NCBI GenBank assembly: GCA_910579955.1 | Contig: CAJTWE010000014.1 | Coordinates: 1-60,188 of the forward strand | Source of the DNA: an uncultured Ruminococcus sp. | GTDB lineage: Bacteria > Bacillota > Clostridia > Oscillospirales > Ruminococcaceae | Reading direction: 5' to 3' | DNA length: 60,188 bases | Part shown: piece by piece, positions 26,478 through 35,637 of the stretch | How positions within the stretch are numbered: position 1 is the stretch's first letter | Layout of the letters: every line of letters starts with the position of its first letter | Made by a program: the position numbers and the translations under genes | Notes under the pieces: model-generated | Seen by the model: only the letters and a program-made list of their open reading frames with translations | What the model was told of the DNA's origin: nothing | The model's database searches: none

Positions 26478-27150
26478 TACTGTTTATTGGGCTGTATTGG
26501 TGAGTTTAGCATCATATTTGCTGGGCAAATTTTTGCAGGATAAAACTCGTATTGTACTTTTTAATCCACTCTTATTTTCCACAGTGTTTACCGTGCTTTT
26601 TCTATTGATTTTGCATATTGACTATAATACTTATTATGAAAAGGCTGATTATTTATATTATCTATTAACTCCGACTACTGTTTGTCTTGCTGTTCCATTA
26701 TATGAACAGATAAAACCGTTAAAACAAAATTGGCTGGCTATTATTCTTGGAATTTTATCTGGAGTTATAGCTTGCTTACTTAGTATTCTTGGTTTTGCCA
26801 TGATATTCAATTTTTCTCACACTATGTATGTAACGATACTCCCAAAATCAATAACTACTGCAATGGCTATGGGAGTCTCTGAGGAATTAGGAGGTATATC
26901 AAGTTTAACTGTTCCTATTGTTATTATGACAGGAATTACTGGTAATATAATTGCAGAATTAGTATGTAAAATTTTTGGAATTAAAGAACCTATTGCTCGT
27001 GGATTGGCAATTGGCTCTGCTTCACATGCTATGGGAACAGCAAAAGCAATTGAAATAGGAGAAATAGAAGGTGCGATGAGTAGCCTTTCAATTGCTGTAG
27101 CAGGAGTAATGACAGTCGTAGGTGCTTCGATTTTTTCTTGTTTTTATTAA
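26452..27150 (+). CDS. lrgB: LrgB/CidB-type membrane protein
   Basis: The product is 232 residues starting at the ATG at 26452 inside lrgA (AAGAAGG upstream). It is strongly hydrophobic with the LrgB signatures LLTPTTVCLAVPLYEQ, LPKSITTAMAMGVSEELGG and GSASHAMGTAKA. LrgB acts with LrgA in the membrane, with roles in autolysis control and small organic acid transport described in other Firmicutes. The overlap by 26 bp shows a single transcription unit. The TIR-SLOG gene follows 54 bp later on the same strand, so co-transcription with defence genes is possible. Confidence 0.88.
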   Translation: MKKMNFLTNTVYWAVLVSLASYLLGKFLQDKTRIVLFNPLLFSTVFTVLFLLILHIDYNTYYEKADYLYYLLTPTTVCLAVPLYEQIKPLKQNWLAIILGILSGVIACLLSILGFAMIFNFSHTMYVTILPKSITTAMAMGVSEELGGISSLTVPIVIMTGITGNIIAELVCKIFGIKEPIARGLAIGSASHAMGTAKAIEIGEIEGAMSSLSIAVAGVMTVVGASIFSCFY

Positions 27151-27204
27151 TAATGATTTTAATTTTGCGCATTTGTTAACGCATAAAAAGGAGACAATTA
27201 TCTA

Positions 27205-29043
27205 GTGAATATTTACATTATAAATCCATTATTTACAATGGAAAACCACAGCAAAGCTGATTGCTTTGTTCAAGTTCTTAAAGAACAGTTTGAGAAGTAT
27301 GATATATCTTACTCTATTGTGAATAATGCAGCTAGGTACCTTTCTAAAATTGAAAAGGATAGCGTTTTAATAATTTTTAACGGTGAATCCCTTTATACAG
27401 ATGAAAGTATAAGAAAAATGTTGCGTGTGGCTAAAAACAAAAAAGCAGCTATATATCCGATTGCTATGGATAAGGAAACAAGAAAGCCATTAGATATTAT
27501 TGCTGATAAACAAAGCTATGATGTTTGGGAACAACTTAGATGCAGAGATTTAAGTGACGATTATCTTCCGTTAATTGCACGCTGTTTTGCACGAAAACTT
27601 ATTGCTGAAATAATGCCAACTATGTACAGTGAAAATGGACTTATTTTTATAAGTCATAGACGTTTAGATGGTGAAGAAATTACAGCAAGGCTTTGTGATT
27701 CTCTTAGTGTTCAGTTTAAGGCGTGTAGAACCTTTCGTGATGTTACTTCTGTAAAAGTTGGTGAAGAGGCACAAAGTGAAATCGACAAGGTAATGTTAGA
27801 AAGTGATGCATTTATTTTTATTCATACATCTGGGGCTTCGGAATCTGAGTGGATACAGAAAGAGTTGAGATTTGCTGTTCTAAGAAACATACCTGTGTTA
27901 TGGGTGCAGATAGATAATGCCGATATTCATAAATTAAAAGTTGTTCCTTCAGAAAAGCCACACTTGCGTTATGGTTTAGATGAATTTAAGAATGTCAAAA
28001 GATTAGCCGAGATCGCTGGTGAAATTATGGAGAGAACATTTGACTTGCTTATGACTAAATCGAATGTAGTATTTGATCGTTATAATGCGTTAGAAGAAAT
28101 GTTTGAAGATAAAATAAAGTGCGTTGACAGCGAAAAAATGATCTTTAATATTGATGTTAAACGAAAAGGATATAGATACCCACAACGAGATATAAATCAA
28201 TATGTTCAGTTATTTGGCAGAACACCTACTTTATTCGATGCAACTCGCTTTAATGAAGACTTGATGAGTTTGAACGCTCAATACGATTCAACAGTGATTT
28301 TGACAGACAAAATAGTAAAAAGTAAAGAAAATGATGGTGTGATAATTGAGTCGTACGAAGATTTTATGTTTCACTGGGATAAATATCTTCAAAAGACTAT
28401 TGTCAATAAAAATAAAGAGATAATTATTTCGGGTGCTTTTCCCGATGGAGAGGAAATATATAAGCAAACACTTACAGATGCACTTGTGATTTTTGCTAAA
28501 TCAATTTTAAAATCGGGATATACTTTAACATTTGGTGCTCACCCTACATTTCAAGAGTTGTTTTTTGAAATATCACGTCTGATTTATCCTGAGAATTATA
28601 AAAATCGTTTGAAACTGTATATATCAAAGTGGTTTGAAGATAAGTATACACATTCAAAAGAATATTATAAAGCAAACTCTGAATTTAACGAGATTGAAAA
28701 AGAAAGCACCTTAAGCGAAAGCTTGACAAATATGAGAAAGGAAATGATACAACGTAAAGAGGTTTCAGTTCTAATTTGTTTGGGAGGTAAAATTAAGGAA
28801 AATAAATCTGAAGAAGGAATTCGTGAAGAAATAGCATTAGCTATTGAATTTGGAGTACCTGTGTTTATAGTAGGTTCTGTTGGGGGGTGTTCATCTAAAG
28901 TTGCTCTGGAGTATAAAGCTGATAAATGGACAGGACTTAATGATGCACAAAAAGAATTAAATATTGAGTTAATGGAAAGTATTGATTATTATTCTTTATC
29001 TCAAGCTGTACTAAATTACCTGAATAATAAATTAGGAGAATAA
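27205..29043 (+). CDS. TIR-SLOG (STALD) fusion protein, probable NAD-signal effector
   Basis: The protein is 612 residues from a GTG with AAGGAG 12 bases upstream. The N-terminal 110 residues form an unassigned alpha/beta domain. Residues 144-255 are a TIR domain (GLIFISHRR, then FRDVTSVKVGEEAQSEID, SEWIQKEL with the putative catalytic Glu). Residues 405-609 have a Rossmann-like SLOG/STALD form: IIISGAFPDGEEIY, GYTLTFGAHP, EVSVLICLGGK, IREEIALAIEFGVPVFIVG. In Thoeris ThsA a SLOG domain senses a TIR-made cyclic ADP-ribose variant and activates a SIR2 NADase. Here TIR takes the SIR2 place. The role is inferred from domain logic and neighbours. Confidence 0.78.
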   Translation: MNIYIINPLFTMENHSKADCFVQVLKEQFEKYDISYSIVNNAARYLSKIEKDSVLIIFNGESLYTDESIRKMLRVAKNKKAAIYPIAMDKETRKPLDIIADKQSYDVWEQLRCRDLSDDYLPLIARCFARKLIAEIMPTMYSENGLIFISHRRLDGEEITARLCDSLSVQFKACRTFRDVTSVKVGEEAQSEIDKVMLESDAFIFIHTSGASESEWIQKELRFAVLRNIPVLWVQIDNADIHKLKVVPSEKPHLRYGLDEFKNVKRLAEIAGEIMERTFDLLMTKSNVVFDRYNALEEMFEDKIKCVDSEKMIFNIDVKRKGYRYPQRDINQYVQLFGRTPTLFDATRFNEDLMSLNAQYDSTVILTDKIVKSKENDGVIIESYEDFMFHWDKYLQKTIVNKNKEIIISGAFPDGEEIYKQTLTDALVIFAKSILKSGYTLTFGAHPTFQELFFEISRLIYPENYKNRLKLYISKWFEDKYTHSKEYYKANSEFNEIEKESTLSESLTNMRKEMIQRKEVSVLICLGGKIKENKSEEGIREEIALAIEFGVPVFIVGSVGGCSSKVALEYKADKWTGLNDAQKELNIELMESIDYYSLSQAVLNYLNNKLGE

Positions 29044-29048
29044 TTAAA

Positions 29049-29579
29049 ATGAATCGTTTTCTGACTTTTGAGCAACTAGAATCGAAATACAATAATTATG
29101 AGCAGCGTGCAATTTTCAATGAAGTAGTTAATTATAGTTGTAATGATGCAATTACTGTATTTTTATCTCATAGGCATAGTGAAGATATTAGACTAATAAA
29201 TCAAATTAGAAGTTTCTTTGTATCTTAAGGTGTAAATTTATATATAGACTGGTTGGACAAAGATATGCCAAAAGTCACGAGTTCAGAAACTGCTGAGAAG
29301 TTGAAAATTAAAATTGAGAAGTCAAGCGAATTTGTGATTTTAGCAACACCTAAAAGTATTGAGTCAATATGGATGCCATGGGAAATAGGCTTATCCGATC
29401 AGATGAAAGGACTAAGCAATATTGCTGTACTTCCAATAGTTCATGAAAATAAAACTTGGGATAAAAGAGAGTATTATCAATTATATAACAGAATTGAAAA
29501 CATTAATAACAGATGGTTAGTTTTAAAACCGGAATACTTATGTGCAGGAGAAGAATTAGAGATATGGCTAAAACGATAG
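29049..29579 (+). pseudogene. TIR-domain protein gene with one in-frame TAA
   Basis: One reading frame of 177 codons is interrupted only by TAA at 29226-29228. Before it: TVFLSHRHSEDIRLINQI; after it: GVNLYIDWLDKDMP, then SEFVILATPKSIES and WMPWEIGLSD, which carries the likely catalytic Glu. Together these make a complete ThsB-like TIR protein. A single C-to-T change from CAA would explain the stop (FFVS-Q-GVNLYID). An internal start near 29253 could give a C-terminal fragment only. It starts 6 bp after the TIR-SLOG gene. Confidence 0.75.
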
Positions 29580-29653
29580 TATAATTATGTTTGTTAATTT
29601 GCATATAAGCATTTAAAATTAAGATATAAATATAGAAAATGAGGTATAACAAT

Positions 29654-30061
29654 ATGAATGATAAAGTTGAACATTTAAAATTGATACAAGGCATCATTAC
29701 AAGAATGAATACAAACTCGTTTCAAATAAAAGGATGGACGATTACATTGGTATCAGCACTATTAGCACTTTATGCTAATAGTGGAAAAGTTACATATATT
29801 TTTATTGCACTTATTCCTGTATTAATCTTTTGGTTTTTGGATTCATATTATTTACAGCAGGAACGTAAATTCAGAGCGTTATATAATGATATTGTTGATG
29901 CAGCCAATTATGGTGATGATATAAAGAATTTTAAAATGTCAATTGATAAATATAAATCTTGTAAATACTGCCTGATTAATGCAATTATTTCTGTAACAAT
30001 TTTGCCACTTTATTTGCTGTTAGCATTGGGATTAATTGTTGGTGGATTTATTCTAAAATAG
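29654..30061 (+). CDS. Small two-helix membrane protein (SLATT-like), candidate effector
   Basis: The product is 135 residues from the ATG at 29654 (GAGGT upstream). It has a pair of adjacent hydrophobic helices (about 28-62: ITLVSALLALY and YIFIALIPVLIFWFL), a cytosolic segment with LQQERKFRALYNDIV, and a hydrophobic C-terminal region (about 105-134). Small proteins with this hairpin are found beside TIR and nucleotide-signal defence genes and are thought to permeabilise membranes. It lies 14 bp before the MTH538-type TIR gene, so the pair may be sensor and effector. Family assignment is tentative. Confidence 0.6.
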   Translation: MNDKVEHLKLIQGIITRMNTNSFQIKGWTITLVSALLALYANSGKVTYIFIALIPVLIFWFLDSYYLQQERKFRALYNDIVDAANYGDDIKNFKMSIDKYKSCKYCLINAIISVTILPLYLLLALGLIVGGFILK

Positions 30062-30074
30062 AAAGGGCACAAAG

Positions 30075-30776
30075 ATGGGAAGAAAAATTTTTATATCATA
30101 CAAGTATGCAGATAATGACGTTGAAAATATTACTGGCAATCCAGGTTTATGGTATAATTGCACAGTTAGAGATTATGTTGATGTGGTTGTAGAAACTCTT
30201 AAAGATAAGACAGATCATATTTATAAAGGTGAATCAGATGGAGAAGATTTATCTCAGCTTGAGAATTCAACCATTTGGGAAAAATTGAAAAATAGAATAT
30301 ATGATAGTACGTTAACAATTATAATGATATCAAAGGGTATGAGGGAGAAATATAAAGCAGAAAAACATCAGTGGATTCCTCAGGAAATATCATATTCATT
30401 GAAGGAAGTTTCAAGGAAAGATAAAAATGGTAATCCAGTTACAAGTAAAACAAATGCGCTTTTAGCTGTCATTTTGCCAGATATAAATGGTAAATATGAT
30501 TACTTTACATCCAATAGAACATGCTGTAGTACTGGTTGTACATTCTATCAAAGTAATTCCCACTTGATTTTTAGCATAATGAGTAGGAATATGTTTAATC
30601 ATAAAAATCCAGATACAGATGCTTGTGATGTTGGCCAAACTATATATCATGGTGATTGCAGTTATATGTATTGTGTAAAGTGGTCAGATTTTGTTGGTGA
30701 TATGGAATCATATATTGATAAGGCATATGAGATACAAGTAAATCAAGATGATTATAATATTCAAAAGGAAGTTTAA
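30075..30776 (+). CDS. MTH538/DUF1863-type TIR-like protein (ThsB-like)
   Basis: The protein is 233 residues with AAAGGG before the ATG. It begins RKIFISYKYADNDVENI, the start of MTH538-type TIR-like domains, followed by STIWEKLKNRIYDSTLTIIMIS and the W-x-P-x-E-like HQWIPQEISYSLKE, which contains the likely catalytic Glu. A Cys-rich loop (TCCSTGCTFY) lies in the middle. ThsB proteins of Thoeris systems belong to this fold and make a cyclic ADP-ribose isomer on phage infection. It closes the TIR island. Whether it signals to the membrane protein or to the TIR-SLOG protein cannot be told from sequence. Confidence 0.75.
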   Translation: MGRKIFISYKYADNDVENITGNPGLWYNCTVRDYVDVVVETLKDKTDHIYKGESDGEDLSQLENSTIWEKLKNRIYDSTLTIIMISKGMREKYKAEKHQWIPQEISYSLKEVSRKDKNGNPVTSKTNALLAVILPDINGKYDYFTSNRTCCSTGCTFYQSNSHLIFSIMSRNMFNHKNPDTDACDVGQTIYHGDCSYMYCVKWSDFVGDMESYIDKAYEIQVNQDDYNIQKEV

Positions 30777-30870
30777 TCATTTTTTCTTAAGCTAGAGCTG
30801 ATAATTTTGAATTTATAATTCTCAATAAGTAGATACTGAATCCATTCATCTATTTCATGGTCACAACACA
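30773..30870 (-). other. Short coding-like remnant, minus strand
   Basis: On the minus strand the frame MCCDHEIDEWIQYL continues to LRKND and a stop. It is about 32 codons and has no ribosome site or partner. It looks like the 5' or 3' scrap of a deleted gene, but chance is possible. Confidence 0.2.
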
Positions 30871-31002
30871 TCATATCTGTCAGATTGATCGAACAGAAAT
30901 ATGAAAATGAGAAAAGTATAATTGGTAATACCTAAAGAAAACGTTCAACGCAAAAGAAAACGCAAGCGAAATTGTATCAAAATAAGCGTTCTTTGGCACA
31001 TC

Positions 31003-31040
31003 TGCACCCCTATTTTGATACAAAATAGGGGTGCAATTTT
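31003..31040 (+). terminator. Strong rho-independent terminator after the TIR island
   Basis: A perfect 15-bp stem (TGCACCCCTATTTTG at 31003-31017 and its complement at 31021-31035) with a 3-base loop is followed by ATTTTATG. It closes the island's transcription. Confidence 0.9.
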
Positions 31041-31305
31041 ATGTATTAAAAACAACGCAGTATCGGCACTTTTCAGAAAGTACCGTTTTCTGTTGCTTAA
31101 AGGTTACGAAAATAATATATTTATAATATGATTATCATTCAAAAGATGAGTAATAAGTGGTCTGAAATTATCAGAAAAGTATTTTAATTGCTATCATATG
31201 TATAGTTTTTCTTGCAGTCTATTTATCATTATACGCAATGATAAGTAGACTGATATGCTGAAAAAAGTTCCTTCACACCATTTTAGTATTAAGGAATTTT
31301 TTATA

Positions 31306-31719
31306 TTATTCTCCAGATTCATTTTCAGAATTGGAATTTTTAGAACAATACCGTTTACTTGCTCTTTTCTTCATTCCGTTTTCATCAATGACTACATTGC
31401 TTCTTCTTTGACGTTCTTCTTGAACTGCGTCAAATATCTCTTTTGAAATAATCTCTGGATGCACTTGTTCAGCCAAATATTGATGTTTTTCAACGGAATT
31501 TTTCTTCCGTTTCCGATTGTGAAAACCATCGGTATATGTCTTTTTAAGCAGCACATTACCTATATATTTTTCGTTGGTAAGTATTTTTACAACTGTTTGA
31601 TTGCACCATTTTTTCTTTCCGGAAGGAGTAAGAATTTCCTTTTTAGAAGTATCAATTTCTTCATTTTCAAATATAACTCTTACACCGATTGCTCTAAGTT
31701 CTCTTTGAAATTTTCTCAA
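31306..31719 (-). pseudogene. Serine recombinase with large internal deletion
   Basis: The frame is 137 codons. It starts with LRAIGVRVIFENEEIDTS, which belongs to the end of the resolvase catalytic domain of large serine recombinases. It then jumps directly to ILTPSGKKKWCNQTVVKIL and NEKYIGNVLLKKTYT from the recombinase domain and VHPEIISKEIFDAVQEERQRR. In intact relatives about a hundred residues separate these parts, and the catalytic Ser region is missing as well. It is a dead scar of an integrative element that once sat here. Confidence 0.78.
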
Positions 31720-32089
31720 GTGGAATAGAAACTAAACTGTGAAACACCTGTTGAAAAAGCAGAAAGTAGTTTGCTGATTTTTTCTATACTCTCGTCGTTA
31801 AGTAGATAAGTATAGTTGGTGATTGGACTGTCGGGAGAATTAACGCTTAATTTATGTTTGAACCAATTGAATATGATTTGATATATTCGTATTTCTTCAA
31901 TCTTTCATTGATTGAATTATCTTTAAAAAATGTATTGACAGTATGTTTTCCAGTTACAATATTGCATTCAAAAATTAATCTATATTTATTTCCATACTTG
32001 TGGAACAAAATAGATGTTCACTCAAAAAAACCGAAATATCTGGCTTTTTTGGCATTTTGGGAGCAAAAAATTTTAGGTCAAAAAAATAG
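31720..32089. other. Decayed spacer with coding-like fragment
   Basis: On the minus strand 31733-31850 reads NSPDSPITNYTYLLNDESIEKI and SKLLSAFSTGVSQFSFYST to a stop, without a start. It is probably the C-terminus of a lost gene. I see nothing else definite up to 32089. Confidence 0.3.
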
Positions 32090-32313
32090 ATGCCTTTCGC
32101 CTTTTTTAATGGAGAAGAATTTGAACCAATAATGACAAAAATAAAAAGAGCTGCAAAAAAATTGTCGATCATATAGCAGAACTTGCCCATTTAGGTTTTT
32201 ACGTGAAGATCACACCAAACGATTATTTACCGAGAGAAACTGAGGACGGAGAGATAATTGCCTGCGAGGAAAAAGAATATTGCAGAATACTTGATGAATT
32301 TAAGTGTAAATGA
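32090..32313 (+). pseudogene. Small protein gene frameshifted in an A-tract
   Basis: ATG at 32090 reads MPFAFFNGEEFEPIMTKIKR to a run of seven A at 32155-32161. In the neighbouring frame the protein continues IVDHIAELAHLGFYVKITPN and ends EYCRILDEFKCK with TGA at 32311. One extra A would join both halves into 74 residues. It is either a single-base deletion or a gene rescued by slippage on the A-tract. No family recognised. Confidence 0.45.
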
Positions 32314-32318
32314 AGTTA

Positions 32319-32350
32319 AATGCAGTCTGGACAAATTTGTTTGGACTGCA
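32319..32350 (+). terminator. Hairpin after the frameshifted ORF
   Basis: ATGCAGTC and GACTGCAT flank GGACAAATTTGTTTG, giving an 8-bp outer stem without a good U-run. Confidence 0.4.
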
Positions 32351-32403
32351 TATAATTACTGATTTTTACACCCGATTTGATGTTAAAACAAAAAATAATA
32401 TGC

Positions 32404-32469
32404 ATTTCGTGCAAAAAAAGTGCATTTCGTGCCACAACTATTGACAAACGAAATGTAATTAGTTACAAT
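32404..32469 (+). promoter_or_regulatory. Repeat pair plus near-consensus promoter
   Basis: ATTTCGTGC occurs at 32404-32412 and 32424-32432, 20 bp apart. Directly after it lies TTGACA (32441-32446), a 17-bp spacer and TACAAT (32464-32469). The repeat shares GCATTTCGT with the LytTR-type sites at 4521 and 14504 but has 20- rather than 22-bp spacing, so regulation by AgrA is possible but unproven. The promoter points towards the remnant at 32490 and the gene at 32811. Confidence 0.5.
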
Positions 32470-32489
32470 TAAATTATACAATTGCTTGA

Positions 32490-32723
32490 AATTTTACGCT
32501 AAAATTCCAAAAAAATAATTTTTTCACTGCAAACAATCCGTGGCTTCACTACAAGTTTTGGCATGAATCGTTGATTTGCGTTATAATAAAGACAGGCAGT
32601 CATTATGTTGATAATGTTCTCCATTTCCATGCGGATCCATTAATGCAGAGAGATCAAATCAAGACATTCTTATATTATGCAGCACTGGAATTGATAGCAA
32701 GAAAAAAATTTGGCTTTATTTGA
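32490..32723 (+). pseudogene. Start-less coding remnant downstream of a good promoter
   Basis: Between TGA at 32487 and TGA at 32721 the frame reads NNPWLHYKFWHESLICVIIK and HADPLMQRDQIKTFLYYAAL, clearly protein-like but without a start codon or ribosome site. It is probably the C-terminal end of a lost gene. Promoters at 32441 and 32720 (TTGACA, 18 bp, TTATAT) bracket it. Confidence 0.4.
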
Positions 32724-32810
32724 CAAAAAACATCTCTAGATAATTATATACTATCGCTAACAAGTAATTAGAAAACTATGGTATAAGTAAGAACAACTAG
32801 GAGGTATCAC

Positions 32811-35300
32811 ATGAAAAAAAGTAAGCGCTATATGCAAAAGAAACAGCAAGCAGATTCTCCAGTAGAACATCTTGCACTTGCGGTTGAAGAAAAATCAGAT
32901 ACGGTAATGAATATTGATTCCGGAATTCAACACGGTGTGGTTCAATCTGCAAGACATATTATTAATATGGACTTGCTCAAAAAGAAATTGCAAAATCCCA
33001 AAAAAGATTCTGGTGCAGCTGTAGAGGTAAAAACAAGGGAAGATTATGAAATCTACAGCTGCTTAAAGGCAATGCCACATTGTATCCGATCTATGGAAGT
33101 AAGCAGAGGAGATAAAGATGGTAACATTGGTACAAACATGCCCTTAAATGACACTATTTGTGTAGCTGTGCATCATCTGGATGATAAGTCTTATGGTGGA
33201 CTTTGTGTACTTCGTGAGTGGGGTGCAACTGAAATGTTTAATATATTTGTCGGATATAATCCGCTTCAGTCAAAAATTTGGAGAGGAATGCTGAATGATA
33301 TTCCGGATGAATTATTTCATGCATGTATTCTGGAAACAATTCCTAATGGCGAATCAGCACCGGACTGGGCGGAGGGCATTTATCATATTGCAAGAGATTT
33401 CAACAAATTTCCTGCATCATCTGAATTGCCATCAGATGCATTTGATAAAATTTTTGATGGTACAGACAAGTTGAAAAATCCTAGCGGTAAACCATTAAGT
33501 TTTCTTAATGCGCAGCGCAGTTTATGTGCATATAATTTTTTGCGTGCGATCGCAAGAGGAAAAGCAGAAAATAAAAAGGTTTTTGTTTGGGAAGATGGTG
33601 GATATCTCAATCCAATTATTGATCAATCAATCGAAGATAACCTGACAGTTGCGCAGTTCAGAAGTCTTTATATGATTCCGGATGATCCGGAAACAGACAG
33701 TCAGCTACCCGAATCTTTTGTAAAAGCAATAGAAAATATTTTCGTTGGTACAGTAGAACTCACAAGAAATGGTTACGATATGAGTGCAGTAATCGCAGCA
33801 TCACGTGCAATGAATACAAGATTCTTTTCAATTGCGGCATCCTATGAAAAAATTATGCTGGAAGGTGATTCAATCACGTTGGCATGTATTGATGCACTTT
33901 CACAAGTACTTTATTCTACAGGAAGTAGTTTGCGAAATAGAAATGTTTTGGTTATGGGTGCAAGAGGAAACCTAGGCAGATTAAGCGTAGGACATCTTGC
34001 AAATATTCTTGAAAATGCAGAAAAACAACTTTGGGGTTGCGATCTAAAATTGAATTGGCCTAAATCAATGCCAGAAACTATTCCAGAATGGGCAGAATAG
34101 TCTGCTTGTGATAAACCGCTTTCTGATATTGCAGGTGAAGTAGCTGCGTATAGTGATTTATCAAAAGAAGTTCGTTATGATATTGATATAATCCTTGGCT
34201 GGACAGGTGGACCACGGAAGGTAACCTTTGATGGACGAGAAGCTACATACCAGACGATCAGTGGTCAGGATATTGCCGACTGGCTGACATATGGAACAAA
34301 AAAATCAGAGTTATACTTAGTATCAGGCAGCACAAAAACAGTTGAATTTTCTGATGTACTCTGCTGGCTTGAACAACTATTAAATATGCCAGAGGAAAGC
34401 AGAGAGATAAATGATATAAAACTGCAAAAATTATCCGTGGCAGCAATTCCAGATCAGCTTTCTATCGCAGCGGTAGAACAAATGTGGCCGGATGATAATC
34501 CGCCGAAAACGATCAAACGCAATTTTGGAACAAAGTTTACATTTGTTTTTAATCAAAATGATGTGCAAGTAACAAAGACATTGTATCTTGTCAATAATAC
34601 CATGCCCATTAATTTTATGTATTATGGTACTCCCACGGAAATTATGGATATGACATACAGTCAAGTTACAAGCTGTGCTGTTGCACTTTTCAAGAATCAG
34701 AATATTGAACCGGGTATTTATCCTACCGATTATCATAGAAAGGCAACGGATGGCGTTTATCTTGCTCGTAAATTGACAAAAGATTATCCGATTCCATATC
34801 CCTTTACATTGATGAAAGAGAAGAATGAATTCACTGGAGCTGTCGATGTGTATCGATCTTATTTTGGCTGTATTAATACGATGATTCAGAAACTGGGTGC
34901 AGAAAAAGTTCTGGCAATGATGTCTGAATCTGATAAAAATCGTGGAATTAAAGTCGGTCAGGAGATTAGAGCAAGCGGCGGCGGTGAAGATTTTGATATT
35001 CCGAAAGCTTTGTATACCATTATTGATATGGCAAGTGACATAGGAGGGCAAGATACGATTTTAGATGTATCTGATACTCATGGTGCAACAGTTACAAAAT
35101 TCGGAAAGTGTCCTGTTTATGAAGGCGCAAAAGCACTCGGAATGGATGATACAGAAATTGAACAGATTTGTCGTGCAAGTTCCCTTGCTTTTTTGAATTC
35201 CGTGGTAAAACAATTAAATCCAAAATTGAAATATGTTGTTTCAGCATTTCGCTCTGAGCAATATGGTGGATGTGTTGAAGAGATTGTTATAGACGAATGA
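32811..35300 (+). pseudogene. 829-codon two-domain enzyme-like gene with one in-frame TAG
   Basis: ATG at 32811 follows AGGAGG. The frame runs to 35300 and is broken only by TAG at 34098-34100 (EWAE-stop-SACDKPLSD). The first half ends with a Rossmann signature VLVMGARGNLGRL and has VFVWEDGGYLNPI and VGTVELTRNGYD, an arrangement like S-adenosylhomocysteinase-type NAD-binding proteins. The last 200 residues (GCINTMIQKLGAEKVLAM, KCPVYEGAKALG, CRASSLAFLN, QYGGCVEEIV) resemble L-2-amino-thiazoline-4-carboxylate hydrolase-type domains. Both names are tentative. A CAG-to-TAG change would explain the break. The in-frame second half has an internal ATG at 34389 but no ribosome site. Confidence 0.6.
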
Positions 35301-35339
35301 TTTTTTAACCGAATCATATATTGTATGAATCTGTTTTTG

Positions 35340-35392
35340 AATCGTCCTCAAAATCTGAACCGGTCATGTTCAGTTTGAGGACGATTTTCTTA
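35340..35392. terminator. Bidirectional terminator between convergent genes
   Basis: AATCGTCCTCAAA (35340-35352) pairs with TTTGAGGACGATT (35374-35386); the loop holds a second stem CTGAAC/GTTCAG. T-rich on one side and A-rich on the other. The rest of 35301-35637 shows nothing further. Confidence 0.8.
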
Positions 35393-35637
35393 TTTATGTG
35401 CCTATTTTACGTAGTTTAATACATTGCTTTAAATTGAACGCAATTATTTGAAATGTTTAAAAATGGTACAGTATAATTCTTCGGTTTTCATATTTTTGAA
35501 GAATGACTCAACTACTGTGTAACAGATTCTCCGTTTTTATAGAGCAACTAATGATTTTCATAGTAACTTGTATTTTTTGATATATAGTGATATAATGAAG
35601 GAAAAAATAAAGCGTGTTCACAACGCACAGATTCTTG

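Noticed and set aside
30922..31131. Plus-strand frame of 69 codons over the terminator after the TIR island
   Set aside because: It is made largely of the hairpin sequence and A-rich leader, with no ribosome site.
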